Source: Dehalococcoidia bacterium (lineage in GTDB: Bacteria; Chloroflexota; Dehalococcoidia; Bin125). From it: 64,000 bases of DNA. Positions within the stretch are counted from its first letter, which is position 1; each line of letters opens with the position of its first letter. The stretch is taken from contig JAJEBU010000126.1 in assembly GCA_022822375.1 (NCBI GenBank), positions 1-64,000 of the forward strand, in the 5' to 3' direction. This document shows, piece by piece, positions 11,242-20,407 of the stretch. Both the position numbers and the translations under genes were made by a program. The notes under the pieces were generated by a model, which saw only the letters and a program-made list of their open reading frames with translations, did no database searches and was not told where the DNA came from.

Positions 11242-11243
11242 CG

Positions 11244-13268
11244 CTAGCCCTCTCCCGTACGTGTGAGCAGCAAACTGCCCGTCGGCAACGGCTCTGCGCG
11301 CCAGCCTGGCGGCACGGTCACCGTCGTGTCGAGTTGGGTGATGATTGCCGGTCCCGCAAGCCGCGAGGTCAGCGCATCGCGCGCCAGCACGGTCGTCGGG
11401 CGGCTTCGATCCCATCTGACGTCGATCGTGCGCGGAGCAGTCTGCTCAGCGGCCTGGCTCACGCTCATGTCGCCCTGGAAGCCCGCATGACGAGCCTTCG
11501 TTCGTGCGGTCACGACTTCGACTGCGGCGTCGGGCGAAGAGAATCCGAAGCGCTCGGCGTGCGCCTCGTGGAAAGCTGACCGAACGACCTCAGCGTGGAG
11601 GCCTGCGTCCAATGCCACGGTCAACTCGTGTGACTGTCCCTGGTAGCGCAGGTCAGCCGCGAACTCGACCGTCACGTCTGCTTCATAACCATCCTCTGCG
11701 AGTGCGCGGCGCGCGTGGCCGGCGAGCGCATCGAAGGCGCCATCGAGCACGGGAACTGCGCCCGCCGCGTCGGTGGCGATGGACAGATGAAGTCCCTGTT
11801 CGGCGTCGCGCGTGATGTCGGCGATGAGCATGCCCGAGGCGGAGAGAACGCCGGGCGCGGGCGGGATCAACGCCTGCGGCACACCGACGGCGTCGGCCAG
11901 GTCGCAGGCGTGCAGCGGACCGGCTCCTCCGAAGGCGACCAGCGTGAAGCGGGCAGGATCGTAGCCGCGCTCAACGGAGATAACGCGCAGCGCGCGCGCC
12001 ATGTTTGAGTTGACCACATCGATGATCGCCTGCGCCGCAGCCTCGACGCTGCCAAACGGCTCGGCGACGGACGCGATCGCGCGCCGCGCACGCTCAACGT
12101 CCAGCGACACCGTTCCGCCGAGTTGCTGCTCGGGCCGCAGACGTCCGAGTACGACATGCGCGTCGGTCACAGTCGGCACGGTGCTGCGGCCGTAGGCAGC
12201 GGGGCCCGGCAGGGCGCCTGCCGATTGCGGACCGACCCTGAGCGCGCCGCCAGGATCGAACCAGGCGATGGAACCGCCGCCCGCTCCGACGGTGTGCAGG
12301 TCAACGGCTGGCGTGCGGATCGGCATGTCGTCGACCAGCAGGTCAGTGCGTTCCAGCAAGCGACCAGGGCAGAGCGCGACATCAGCGGAGGTGCCGCCCA
12401 TGTCGAAGGTGATCGCCTGCGGGAAGCCGTCGGTCTCGGCCGCGGCGAACGCGCCGGCGACGCCGCCGGCTGGGCCAGAGAGCACGGTGCGCACGGCGTT
12501 GCGTCCGGCCGAGGCGGCGGACAGCGATCCGCCGTTGGACTGCATCACTCGCAGGCGCGGCGAGGATGCGACGCCGTCCTCCAGCCGCGCTGCCAGGCTG
12601 TCGAGATACTGGGTCATGACCGGCGCCAGGTACGCGTTGGCTGCCGTGGTGCTCAAGCGCTCGAACTCGCGGTGCTGGGGCAGAATGTCGTGCGAGGCGG
12701 AGACGCTCAGGCCGCGCGCGCGCGCCGCGTCTGCAGCGGTCTGTTCATGCTCAGGATTGATAAAGCTGAACAGAAAGCAGATGGCGACGCTATCGACGCC
12801 CGTTGCCTCGATCTGGTCGAGGACCACTTCGAGCTCGCGCCGATCTAATGGCGTCAGGACCTCGCCGTCCGCCGATACCCGCTCGTCCACCTCGAAACTC
12901 AGCCGCTGGGGGATCAAGGGCGGGTGACGCTCGGGATGGAGCGCGTACAAATCTGGTCGGGCCTGGCGGCCGATCGCGAGGGTGTCGCGAAAGCCCTTCG
13001 TGGTGATCAGAGCAGTCGGCGCTCCCGTCCGGGTGAGCAGCGTGTTGGTCGCGACGGTCGATCCGTGTACGACCTCCTCGGGCGTCCAGCCGAACTCCGC
13101 CAGACCGCTCACGATGGCACGACCGGGATCGTCTGGCGTCGACGGGCGCTTGGCGATCTGGACCCCGTCTTCGTTCAGGTAGACAAAGTCGGTGAATGTG
13201 CCGCCGACATCAACGCCGAGCAGTCTGGCCACACGGCTGGTGGGTTCGCGGGCAGGTTGGCTGGGCAT
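11244..13268 (-). CDS. hyuA: Hydantoinase A / oxoprolinase family subunit
   Basis: ATP-binding subunit of the hydantoinase/oxoprolinase pair. The 674-residue protein (start ATG 13268, MPSQPAREPTSRVARLLG) opens with the ASKHA-type phosphate loop VDVGGTFTDF (residues 19-28), then 'GSTVATNTLLTRTG', a second nucleotide-binding signature 'FDMGGTSADVALC' near 285 and 'FGGAGPLHACDLA' toward the C-terminal half. The ORF-track extension upstream overlaps rplY and is not credible; ATG 13322 (MAAPTG) is a weaker alternative. There is no Shine-Dalgarno, but TACACT lies 6 nt before the ATG, so a leaderless transcript is suspected. It heads the run hyuA-hyuB-membrane protein-M28 peptidase-LysM lipoprotein. 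Confidence 0.92.
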   Translation of the reverse strand: MPSQPAREPTSRVARLLGVDVGGTFTDFVYLNEDGVQIAKRPSTPDDPGRAIVSGLAEFGWTPEEVVHGSTVATNTLLTRTGAPTALITTKGFRDTLAIGRQARPDLYALHPERHPPLIPQRLSFEVDERVSADGEVLTPLDRRELEVVLDQIEATGVDSVAICFLFSFINPEHEQTAADAARARGLSVSASHDILPQHREFERLSTTAANAYLAPVMTQYLDSLAARLEDGVASSPRLRVMQSNGGSLSAASAGRNAVRTVLSGPAGGVAGAFAAAETDGFPQAITFDMGGTSADVALCPGRLLERTDLLVDDMPIRTPAVDLHTVGAGGGSIAWFDPGGALRVGPQSAGALPGPAAYGRSTVPTVTDAHVVLGRLRPEQQLGGTVSLDVERARRAIASVAEPFGSVEAAAQAIIDVVNSNMARALRVISVERGYDPARFTLVAFGGAGPLHACDLADAVGVPQALIPPAPGVLSASGMLIADITRDAEQGLHLSIATDAAGAVPVLDGAFDALAGHARRALAEDGYEADVTVEFAADLRYQGQSHELTVALDAGLHAEVVRSAFHEAHAERFGFSSPDAAVEVVTARTKARHAGFQGDMSVSQAAEQTAPRTIDVRWDRSRPTTVLARDALTSRLAGPAIITQLDTTVTVPPGWRAEPLPTGSLLLTRTGEG

Positions 13269-13274
13269 GTTGGC

Positions 13275-13280
13275 AGTGTA
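13275..13280 (-). promoter_or_regulatory. Candidate leaderless -10 element of hyuA
   Basis: On the minus strand TACACT is followed by six bases and then the hyuA ATG. This spacing puts the expected transcription start at or within a base of the initiation codon. No purine-rich ribosome-binding site is visible in the six bases. No good -35 hexamer is seen. The same arrangement occurs before yvcK (TATACT) and gatB (TACACT). Confidence 0.5.
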
Positions 13281-13298
13281 TGGCGTACCACTGAACGC

Positions 13299-13327
13299 TT
13301 GATCGCCTGTAGGCGCGGCCATAGCGT
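13299..13327 (+). promoter_or_regulatory. Candidate sigma-70 promoter of rplY
   Basis: TTGATC (13299-13304) and TAGCGT (13322-13327) are spaced by 17 nt on the plus strand. Transcription would start near 13334, about 55 nt before the rplY start. It lies in the 108-120 nt divergent gap shared with hyuA. Assigned by eye; the -10 is imperfect. Confidence 0.35.
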
Positions 13328-13388
13328 CAACGGAACTGGCCGATACCCTGCGCAATGCAGGACTTCTGCGATTGGGATGGATGATCAC

Positions 13389-14054
13389 ATGTCTGACGCC
13401 GCTGAGTTGGTGCTGCAAGCGGAAACGCGCGCAGTGATGGGCAAGAAGGTCAAGCAACTGCGGCGCGACGGGCTCGTGCCCGCCAATGTGTACGGTCGCA
13501 ACCAGGAGTCGCGCGCGATCCAGGCGCCGCTGGCCGAGATTTCCCGTGTCTTCGGCGCCGTCGACCGCAACTCGGTGGTCACCATGTCCATCGACGGGGC
13601 GTCGGACACGATTCCGGTCGTGCTGCGCGAGATTCAGCGCCATCCGGTGACGCGCAACCTGCTGCACCTCGATTTCTACCAGGTCGACCTGACCCGCGCG
13701 ATCCACTCGGAGGCGCGGCTCGTACTGGTCGGCGACGCGGAGGCGGAGAGCAAGGGCGGCACGGTCGTGCAGTCGCTGGAACTGATCATGCTCGAGGCGC
13801 TGCCGACGGATATGCCCTCATCGGTCGAGGTCGATATCTCAGTCTTGACCGAGTTCGGGCAATCGGTGCTGATCCGAGACCTGACTCTGCCCGATGGTGT
13901 GGCGGCGTTGACGGACGATACGGTCGCTGTGGCCACCGCACTCGCGCCGCGTGTCGCCGAAGAGGATGAAGAAGCGGCCGACGAGCTGGATCTCGAAGGC
14001 GTCGAGGGCGAAGAGGGCGAGGCCGCCGAGCCGGGCGACGGCTCGGAAGAGTAG
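13389..14054 (+). CDS. rplY: 50S ribosomal protein L25, CTC (general stress) form
   Basis: Binds 5S rRNA in the large subunit. The 221-residue product has the N-terminal L25 beta-barrel domain (about 1-95, beginning 'ELVLQAETRAVMGKKVKQLR'), the second TL5/CTC domain to about residue 185, and a strongly acidic Glu/Asp-rich tail of about 35 residues, which is common in long L25 proteins. ATG 13389 is preferred because GGATGG lies upstream at suitable spacing; ATG 13377 (MDDHMSD) is possible, and the ORF-track start at 12924 lies inside hyuA on the other strand. The gene converges on rlmN with only three bases between stop codons, so transcription of the two genes must collide or overlap. Confidence 0.93.
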   Translation: MSDAAELVLQAETRAVMGKKVKQLRRDGLVPANVYGRNQESRAIQAPLAEISRVFGAVDRNSVVTMSIDGASDTIPVVLREIQRHPVTRNLLHLDFYQVDLTRAIHSEARLVLVGDAEAESKGGTVVQSLELIMLEALPTDMPSSVEVDISVLTEFGQSVLIRDLTLPDGVAALTDDTVAVATALAPRVAEEDEEAADELDLEGVEGEEGEAAEPGDGSEE

Positions 14055-14057
14055 CGC

Positions 14058-15131
14058 TCAGCCGCTGTCCGAACGACCCGTATCTGAACGGCGCACGCGG
14101 TCTCCGCGCAGCTGTCCACAGGCGGCGGCGATGTCGCTGCCCTGTTCCACTCGGATGGTCACGGGCACGTTTCGATCTTGCAGCGCCTGCTGGAATCCCA
14201 ACACCGAGCGTCGCGACGGTCGGCGGCCCACGACGCCCGGCGACGGATTGAGTGGGATCAGGTTCACATGCGCCCGCAGACCGCGCAGACGGTCGGCGAG
14301 CCGGCGCGCGTGCGCACGGCTGTCGTTGACTCCGTCGAGCAGAACGTACTCGAAAGTGACGCGCCCGCCGGTCGCGTCGCCATGATCGCGGACGGCGTCG
14401 ATGATCTCGTCCAGCGAGGCGCCATCGACGGGCACGAGCTCTCGGCGCAGCTGCGGATCGGGCGCATGCAGGGAGACGGCCAGATTGACGCGCGGGTGGT
14501 CGATGGCCAGGCGTCGGATGTTCGTCGCGATGCCAACGGTGGACACGGTGATCCGGCGCGGGGACAACCCGAAGCCGTCGGGATCGGTGAGGCGGGCGAT
14601 GGCCTCGCTGAGGCGCGGATAGTTGGCGAGCGGCTCGCCCATCCCCATGAACACGACGTTCGTGAGATCGCGGCCCTCGTCGCGCGCCCAGGCGCGGGCC
14701 AGGATCGCCTGACGCAGAATCTCGCCGACCGTTAGCTGCCGCCGCAGCCCCTGCAACCCCGTGGCACAGAACACGCAGCCCATGGCGCAGCCCGCTTGCG
14801 ACGAGATGCACACCGTATCGCGCGGCGCAGATCGGATCAGCACGGTTTCAATCAACTCACCGTCGGACAGCGCGATCAGCGCCTTGCTGGTGGATCCATC
14901 CGCCGACGTTTGGACTTGCACGGGGTCATCGAGCGGTCCGCCGCTCGCCTGCGACAGCTGACGGCGCAGATCGGTTGGCAGATCGGTCATCTGCAACGGA
15001 TCGAGCACGCCGCGCTCATAGATCTGGCGCCAAATCTGCCGACTGCGGTAGGCGGGCTGGTTGATCGATTCGACGAGCGCCGCCAGCGCCTCGCGGTCAA
15101 GCTCCAACAGGTCGACGGCGCCCTCAGTCAT
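14058..15131 (-). CDS. rlmN: 23S rRNA (A2503-C2)/tRNA (A37-C2) methyltransferase, radical SAM
   Basis: Methylates C2 of A2503 in 23S rRNA and often A37 of some tRNAs, helping translational fidelity. The 357-residue chain has an N-terminal RNA-binding region, the radical-SAM cluster motif CAMGCVFC (Cys115, 119, 122), SAM-binding 'MGMGEPLANY' and a C-terminal 'AAACGQLRGD' supplying the second catalytic cysteine. The chemistry needs a methyl-cysteine intermediate, so both cysteine sets being intact suggests activity. ATG 15131 overlaps the last eight bases of fmt, implying translational coupling. It is the final gene of yvcK-secG-fmt-rlmN. Confidence 0.95.
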   Translation of the reverse strand: MTEGAVDLLELDREALAALVESINQPAYRSRQIWRQIYERGVLDPLQMTDLPTDLRRQLSQASGGPLDDPVQVQTSADGSTSKALIALSDGELIETVLIRSAPRDTVCISSQAGCAMGCVFCATGLQGLRRQLTVGEILRQAILARAWARDEGRDLTNVVFMGMGEPLANYPRLSEAIARLTDPDGFGLSPRRITVSTVGIATNIRRLAIDHPRVNLAVSLHAPDPQLRRELVPVDGASLDEIIDAVRDHGDATGGRVTFEYVLLDGVNDSRAHARRLADRLRGLRAHVNLIPLNPSPGVVGRRPSRRSVLGFQQALQDRNVPVTIRVEQGSDIAAACGQLRGDRVRRSDTGRSDSG

Positions 15132-16074
15132 CCGGTGCGCCGAACCGTTGGCCGATGAGGTCTCGGGCGCCGCGTGCGAACTCCGCGGCGCTCAGTTCAC
15201 GCTTGCCGGCTCGCTGCAGACGTGTGACTCGGAGCGTGCCGATGCCCGTCGCGGTCTCAATGGCATCGTCAACGGCGAGGATCGAGCCCGGCGTCGCGTT
15301 GGACGTTGCGTCGGAGACGACTGCCTGCGCGATTCGCACCGACTCCGATCCGAGCGTCGTCATGGCGCCCGGCCACGGCGTGTACGCGCGGATGTGGCGC
15401 TCAATCTGTTCGGCCGACTGCGACCAATCGATGCGGCCATGTTGCTTCGTCACGCGACGCGCTCGTGTGGCCAGCGAGCTGTCTTGGCGCAACGGGGTGA
15501 TCGAGCCGTCGATCCATGCAGGGATGGTTTCCAGGAGCAAAGCTGCGCCGATCGACGCGAGTCGACTGCTGAGGCTCTCGGCGGTCTCAGTGGCAGGGAT
15601 CTGCGTCGACTGCTGGCGGACGATATCGCCGGTGTCTTCGGTCTCATCGACGAGCATGATGGTGACACCGGTCTCGGCGTCGCCATGCAAGATGGCGGCC
15701 TGAACTGGAGATGCGCCCCGCCAACGAGGCAAGAGACTGGCGTGGACGTTGAGACTGCCGTGACTTGGGAGGTCCAGAATCTCCTTGGGGATCAACTGGC
15801 CGTAGGCGGCGACGATCTGCAGGTCGGGCTTCAGGCTGGCGATCTGGGCGACGGCGGCGCGCTCTCGCAGTCGGACTGGCTGAATGGCGGGGATGCCATG
15901 TTCGGCGGCGAGCGCTTTGGTCGGCGGTGGACGGAGCGTGCGGCCGCGCCCGGCTCGTGCGTCGGGCTGCGTGACCACGGCGATCGGGCGGTACTCGCTG
16001 TCGATCAGCGCCTGCAGCGTGGGCACCGCGAAGTCGGGCGATCCATAGAAGAGAACCCGAGGCAGGTGGGGCAT
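15124..16074 (-). CDS. fmt: Methionyl-tRNA formyltransferase
   Basis: Formylates the initiator Met-tRNA using 10-formyl-tetrahydrofolate. From ATG 16074 (MPHLPRVLFYGSPDFAVP) the protein has 316 residues, normal for Fmt. The N-terminal formyltransferase fold carries 'GSPDFAVPTL', 'VVAAYGQLIPKEIL', the catalytic 'NVHASLLPRWRGASP' and the Asp of 'DETEDTGDI'; the C-terminal OB-like tRNA-binding domain follows from about residue 210. The ORF-track start at 16110 would overlap the secG stop, whereas 16074 leaves a 16-nt gap. It shares an operon with secG and rlmN, a protein synthesis and export context. Confidence 0.95.
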   Translation of the reverse strand: MPHLPRVLFYGSPDFAVPTLQALIDSEYRPIAVVTQPDARAGRGRTLRPPPTKALAAEHGIPAIQPVRLRERAAVAQIASLKPDLQIVAAYGQLIPKEILDLPSHGSLNVHASLLPRWRGASPVQAAILHGDAETGVTIMLVDETEDTGDIVRQQSTQIPATETAESLSSRLASIGAALLLETIPAWIDGSITPLRQDSSLATRARRVTKQHGRIDWSQSAEQIERHIRAYTPWPGAMTTLGSESVRIAQAVVSDATSNATPGSILAVDDAIETATGIGTLRVTRLQRAGKRELSAAEFARGARDLIGQRFGAPDD

Positions 16075-16090
16075 GTCTCTGGCGTCAGTG

Positions 16091-16315
16091 TCAGACGCGA
16101 ACGGCAGCAATGCTGAGCCCGACGAAGATGAGCATCAGCACGATCGTGCCGCGAAACAGCGAGCGCTCGAGGCCGCGTCGAGTGCGGTAGCTGTCGCCAC
16201 CGGCGCCGCCAAAGATGTTGCCCAGCCCCGCGCCTTTGGCCTGCAAGATCACCGCGCCGATCACGACAAGCGCGACCAATATCTGGAAGATGTTGAGGAT
16301 GTCTGAGATTTCCAC
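16091..16315 (-). CDS. secG: Preprotein translocase subunit SecG
   Basis: Small auxiliary subunit of the SecYEG channel in the cytoplasmic membrane. The 74-residue protein has two hydrophobic helices (about 6-24 and 52-71) joined by the characteristic cytosolic Gly-rich loop 'AKGAGLGNIFGGAGG'. The length is typical. It lies 27 nt after yvcK and 16 nt before fmt on the same strand. Confidence 0.92.
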   Translation of the reverse strand: MEISDILNIFQILVALVVIGAVILQAKGAGLGNIFGGAGGDSYRTRRGLERSLFRGTIVLMLIFVGLSIAAVRV

Positions 16316-16342
16316 GGTCTGCGTCTCTGATGATGGTATGAC

Positions 16343-17749
16343 TCAGGAGGCTGGTACCGCGCGCTGGACGCGACGCGGCCGCACCCCGGCTTCACGGCTT
16401 TCATGGTACGCGGTCAGGATGGCATCGGCGAGCTTCGTGCTGTCGTGTCGGTAACGATTGCCCGCGTCGACCACATCAGCCTCGATGATCCGCGGCCATT
16501 CAGCGTGCTCAGCATCCGCGTCGAGATCGTCACTCTGGACCTGGACGGGCTGCGACTTCCAGCCGCGCGGCAGGCGGGCGCTCGTGTTGCTGTTGGCGAT
16601 GACGCCGTCAAACGGAGTACCGCCGATGTGCTCGGCGATGACTCGCACGTGGTCCTGGACGTTGAAATGATCAGTCTCGCCGTGCTGCGTGGCGACGTTG
16701 GAGACGTAGAGCTTCATCGCCGATGATTCTTGGAGGGCGATGCGCAGTTCGGGGACGAGCAGATTGGGCAGCACGGAGGTGAACAGCGAGCCGGGTCCGA
16801 CCACGATCAGGTCAGCGTTGCGGATGGCGTTGAGCGTCTCGGGATAGGCCGGTGGATGCTGCGGCTCGAGTGTCAGTTGGGCGATGCGACGGCCGGCCTC
16901 GGTGATCGAAGACTCGCCCCGAATCGTGTCGCCGTCGGATGTCATGGCTGCCAGGCGGATGTCCTCAAGGGTGGAAGGCAGAATCTTGCCGCGCACCGCG
17001 AGGACACGCCCGGTTTCGTGGATCGCCTCCTCCATCGAACCGGCAACGTCGCTCATCGCGACCAGGAAGAGGTTGCCGAACGAGTGGCCCTCGAGTCCGT
17101 TGCCGGATCCTTCCGGAAAGCGGTACTGGAAGAGCCGCGTCATCAGCGGCTCGGCGTCGGCAAGCGCGGCGATGCAGTTGCGCAGATCACCGGGCGGGAT
17201 GATGCCCAGATCGCGCCGAAGTCTGCCCGACGAGCCGCCGTCGTCGGCGACGCTGACCACCGCCGAGAGATTGTCGGTGTACGCCTTCAATCCGCGCAGC
17301 AGCACAGAGAGTCCAGTGCCGCCGCCGACGCAGACGATGCGGATGCCGCGGCCAGCGACCCGCTGGCGGTGCAGCAGCTCCACCAGCGGTTCTTCCGCGC
17401 CGCTGCGCCGGTCAGATCGGGCAGCCACGACGAGTCCGCCAGTGAAACGCAGGATGCCGAATCCGACGCAGAATACGGCGAGGCCGATCAGGATCACCCC
17501 GCGCACCGCGTAGGGCAAGAACTGCAGCGTGATGTAGTAGAACGCGCCCGGCAGCGTGACTGACAGGTACAGCTCGCGCGCGAGGAACGAAACACCAAGG
17601 CCAAGCAGCGCCATGCCTAGCAGCAGCAGCAGGAACCAGCGCTTGACACCGATGCCAGGCTGGAGCCAACGGCGCAGGTGCTGGACGGTCCCGCCGTCGT
17701 TTGACGTAACGGCAGGAGAGAAATCAGGAAGTCGGAACCGCCTGAACAT
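16343..17749 (-). CDS. yvcK: YvcK/CofD-like gluconeogenesis factor with N-terminal membrane anchor
   Basis: YvcK-family proteins bind UDP-sugars and regulate cell-wall precursor flow and growth on gluconeogenic carbon. The 468-residue protein has two or three predicted membrane helices within residues 37-110, then the conserved domain starting 'IVCVGGGTGLSVLLRGLK', with 'VVSVADDGGSSGRLR', 'PPGDLRNCIAAL' and 'GPGSLFTSVLPNLLV'. The fused membrane region is not in Bacillus YvcK (about 317 residues) but occurs in other phyla. The ATG has no Shine-Dalgarno and TATACT ends 7 nt before it, suggesting a leaderless mRNA. It heads yvcK-secG-fmt-rlmN. Function in this organism is inferred from the family. 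Confidence 0.88.
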   Translation of the reverse strand: MFRRFRLPDFSPAVTSNDGGTVQHLRRWLQPGIGVKRWFLLLLLGMALLGLGVSFLARELYLSVTLPGAFYYITLQFLPYAVRGVILIGLAVFCVGFGILRFTGGLVVAARSDRRSGAEEPLVELLHRQRVAGRGIRIVCVGGGTGLSVLLRGLKAYTDNLSAVVSVADDGGSSGRLRRDLGIIPPGDLRNCIAALADAEPLMTRLFQYRFPEGSGNGLEGHSFGNLFLVAMSDVAGSMEEAIHETGRVLAVRGKILPSTLEDIRLAAMTSDGDTIRGESSITEAGRRIAQLTLEPQHPPAYPETLNAIRNADLIVVGPGSLFTSVLPNLLVPELRIALQESSAMKLYVSNVATQHGETDHFNVQDHVRVIAEHIGGTPFDGVIANSNTSARLPRGWKSQPVQVQSDDLDADAEHAEWPRIIEADVVDAGNRYRHDSTKLADAILTAYHESREAGVRPRRVQRAVPAS

Positions 17750-17755
17750 GCGTCA

Positions 17756-17761
17756 AGTATA
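17756..17761 (-). promoter_or_regulatory. Candidate leaderless -10 element of yvcK
   Basis: TATACT on the minus strand (five of six matches to TATAAT) is separated from the yvcK ATG by TGACGC, six bases. Transcription is therefore predicted to begin at the start codon. No Shine-Dalgarno can fit. A matching -35 is not obvious. Confidence 0.55.
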
Positions 17762-17860
17762 CGACCACGCCGTCAGACGCGGTAGGGTATGCATTGCATC
17801 GCGCGGGCAATCTCCGCCGCCCGCGGGCGCGACAGTCCCAACTAGGAATGATGGAACACG

Positions 17861-18880
17861 ATGGAACAGCGGCGATTCGGCAACTCTGATCTGGTTGCCT
17901 CAGCGGTCGGATTCGGCACCTGGGAGATGAGCGGCAACATGTACGGTCACATCGACCGCACCGAGGCCGCGCGCGCGGTCAACATGGCCATCGACCGCGG
18001 CATCACCCTGTTTGACACGGCAGAGGTCTACGGGCCCAACCACTCGGAGGAGCTGCTGGCCGAAGGGCTCGGCAGCCGTCGCAATGAGGTGGTGCTGGTC
18101 ACCAAGGTCGGCTTCGACTACAACGATGTCCCCCAGGTGATCGGCCTGAACTCGAAGAAGGATCACATCATCGAGCACACTGAGGGCTGCCTGCGTCGGC
18201 TCCAGACCGACTACGTCGACCTGATGCTGATTCACTGGCCCGATCACGACACTCCGTTCGACGAGACGATGGAAGGCCTCGAAGAGCTGAAGCAGGCCGG
18301 CAAGATTCGCCACTACGGCGTCTCCAACTTCAACATCGACATGATGGAGGAGTGCCAACAGCACGGCACGATCGTCGCCAACCAGGTCGGCTATCACATG
18401 TTCGACCGGCGGATGGAATCTCGCGTGCTCCCGTGGTGCATGGCCAACGGCGTCGGCTTCATGTCCTACGGATCGCTGGCATTCGGCCTGCTGACCGGCG
18501 CGTTCCAGCCCGATCACCAGTTCGAAGAGGGCGACTGGCGTGGCAATGGTGTCGCCTTCAACCTGCCGCTGTTCGAGGGCGAGCGGTTCAACCAGGAAGT
18601 CGAGATTGCCAACCGGCTCAACGAGCTCGCTGACGGCTACGGCAAGACAGTCGCGCAGCTCGGCATCGCCTGGGTGCTGGACCATCCCGGCGTCAGCTGC
18701 GCGCTGGTCGGCATGAGGAACGAGCGTGAGCTCGAAGAGAACGTCGCCGCGACCGACTGGAAGCTGACCGAGGAGATTCGCAGCGGGATCAACGAAATCT
18801 TCGAAGACGTCGGCGTCCCGACGTATCAGAATCTCGACCAGGTCGTCCACGTCGGCCGGGCCACGGGTCGGCGGCGCTAG
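17861..18880 (+). CDS. Aldo/keto reductase
   Basis: NADPH-dependent oxidoreductase with a TIM-barrel fold; substrate unknown. The 339-residue protein keeps the catalytic tetrad: Asp52 and Tyr57 in 'FDTAEVYGPNHSEE', Lys82 in 'VTKVGFDY' and His125 in 'LIHWPDHDTP'. 'KIRHYGVSNFNIDMM' and the C-terminal 'CALVGMRNERELEENV' cofactor-binding loop are typical of the YajO/Kv-beta-like branch. ATG 17861 is used; only a weak AGGA lies upstream. The gene stands alone, divergent from yvcK and convergent with gatB (29 nt between stops). Confidence 0.9.
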   Translation: MEQRRFGNSDLVASAVGFGTWEMSGNMYGHIDRTEAARAVNMAIDRGITLFDTAEVYGPNHSEELLAEGLGSRRNEVVLVTKVGFDYNDVPQVIGLNSKKDHIIEHTEGCLRRLQTDYVDLMLIHWPDHDTPFDETMEGLEELKQAGKIRHYGVSNFNIDMMEECQQHGTIVANQVGYHMFDRRMESRVLPWCMANGVGFMSYGSLAFGLLTGAFQPDHQFEEGDWRGNGVAFNLPLFEGERFNQEVEIANRLNELADGYGKTVAQLGIAWVLDHPGVSCALVGMRNERELEENVAATDWKLTEEIRSGINEIFEDVGVPTYQNLDQVVHVGRATGRRR

Positions 18881-18909
18881 CGTCCGAGCCGAGCGCTGCG
18901 CAGAGCTGC

Positions 18910-20400
18910 TCAGTCGCTGCCCAGCGCAGCGACGAGCAGCTCAGACGCCTGCTGAGGGTTCGCCTGACCTCTGGAGTGGCGCATCACCTGTCCGACGAGG
19001 TACTTGAGCGCGGCTTCCTTGCCGCTGCGATAGTCATCGACCGCTGAGTCGTTGTCGGCGATCACTTGCTGGATGATCGGCGACAGCGCGTCCTCGCCGC
19101 TGATCTGCGTCAGACCCTTGGCCTTGACGACCGTCGCTGGCGTATCGCCGGTCTCATACATCGCCTCGAAGACCGTTCTGGCCTGGCTGCGGGAAATGTC
19201 ACCGCCGACGATGAGCCCGACCAGGTCGGCGATGTGCGTCGGTGTGATCGGCTGTGCATCGAGCTCCGGGTGTGCGAGGTCCTTGTTGATCTGCGCGAAG
19301 AGATCGCCCGTGATCCAGTTCGCTGCCTCGCGCGCATTCGACGGATCATCGAGCGCGGCAACGGCCGCGTCGAAGTAGTCAGCGCGCGCTGGCTCCTCGG
19401 TCAGTAGATTCGCCTCGAACTCACCGAGACCATACTCGGACTGGAAACGCGCGACACGTTGGTCCGGCAGCTCGGGAAGCTCGCCGCGGATCCGTTCGAC
19501 CGCTTCACGAGTGATCGACAGCGGCGGGAGGTCTGGCTCGGGGAAGTAGCGATAGTCATGCGCTTCTTCTTTGGATCGCTGCGAGAGCGTGATCTGTCGG
19601 TCCTCGTCCCAGCCGCGCGTTTCCTGGTCGATCACGCCGCCCGCTCGCAACACGGCCGCTTGGCGCACGACTTCGTGCTCCAGCGCGCTGTGGACGCCGC
19701 GGAAGGAGTTCATGTTCTTGATTTCGACCTTGGCACCGTACTCATCAGCGCCCACTGGCCGCAGCGAGACGTTGGCGTCGCAGCGGAAGGAACCTTTTTC
19801 CATATCCGCCGTGGAGACGCCGAGGTAGCGCAGGATTTGCCGCAGCTGGACTAGATAGACGCGCGCCTCGTCGGGCGAGCGCATGTCGGGCTCGGAGACG
19901 ATCTCCATCAGCGGCACCCCCGAGCGATTGACATCGACGAGGGAGTAGCGTTCGCCGGCTTCGTTCTCGCGATGCAGCAGCCGGGCTGTGTCCTCCTCGA
20001 GGTGGACGCGCGTGATGCCGATCCGCCGCAGGCCCAGGTCTTCCGTCTCGACATCCATCCAGCCGCCCTCCGATAGCGGCATGTCGTACTGCGAAATCTG
20101 GTAGCCCTTCATCAGGTCGGGATAGGGGTAGTTCTTGCGATCAAACTTGGACAGCTCGGGGATGGTCATGTTGAGCGCGAGCGCCGTGCGAATGGTCCAC
20201 TCGACCGCGGTGCGATTGATCACCGGCAGGGTGCCCGGCATGCCCAGACAAAGCGGGCACACGAAGGTGTTGGGCTCGGCCGATGCGTAGTCCGCCGGGC
20301 AGCGGCAGAACATTTTGCTTTGGGTACGCAACTGGCAATGGACTTCGAGGCCGATGACTGTCTCAAACTCGGTCGCAGCGTCGGGCGTCGTTGTGGTCAT
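18910..20400 (-). CDS. gatB: Aspartyl/glutamyl-tRNA(Asn/Gln) amidotransferase subunit B
   Basis: Kinase and tRNA-binding subunit of GatCAB, which converts Glu-tRNA(Gln) or Asp-tRNA(Asn) to the amidated form. From ATG 20400 the 496-residue protein begins '[20 protein letters not shown]', includes the zinc-ribbon-like '[15 protein letters not shown]', '[18 protein letters not shown]', and ends in the YqeY-like tail domain with '[19 protein letters not shown]'. The upstream 71 residues of the ORF track are not homologous and overlap the divergent gene. gatA and gatC are not in the window. TACACT lies 7 nt before the ATG with no Shine-Dalgarno, so the transcript may be leaderless. Confidence 0.95.
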   Translation of the reverse strand: MTTTTPDAATEFETVIGLEVHCQLRTQSKMFCRCPADYASAEPNTFVCPLCLGMPGTLPVINRTAVEWTIRTALALNMTIPELSKFDRKNYPYPDLMKGYQISQYDMPLSEGGWMDVETEDLGLRRIGITRVHLEEDTARLLHRENEAGERYSLVDVNRSGVPLMEIVSEPDMRSPDEARVYLVQLRQILRYLGVSTADMEKGSFRCDANVSLRPVGADEYGAKVEIKNMNSFRGVHSALEHEVVRQAAVLRAGGVIDQETRGWDEDRQITLSQRSKEEAHDYRYFPEPDLPPLSITREAVERIRGELPELPDQRVARFQSEYGLGEFEANLLTEEPARADYFDAAVAALDDPSNAREAANWITGDLFAQINKDLAHPELDAQPITPTHIADLVGLIVGGDISRSQARTVFEAMYETGDTPATVVKAKGLTQISGEDALSPIIQQVIADNDSAVDDYRSGKEAALKYLVGQVMRHSRGQANPQQASELLVAALGSD

Positions 20401-20407
20401 GTATGTC

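Noticed and set aside
17900-18850. 316-codon minus-strand ORF opposite the aldo/keto reductase
   Set aside because: Reductase has all catalytic residues; the opposite frame shows no motif.
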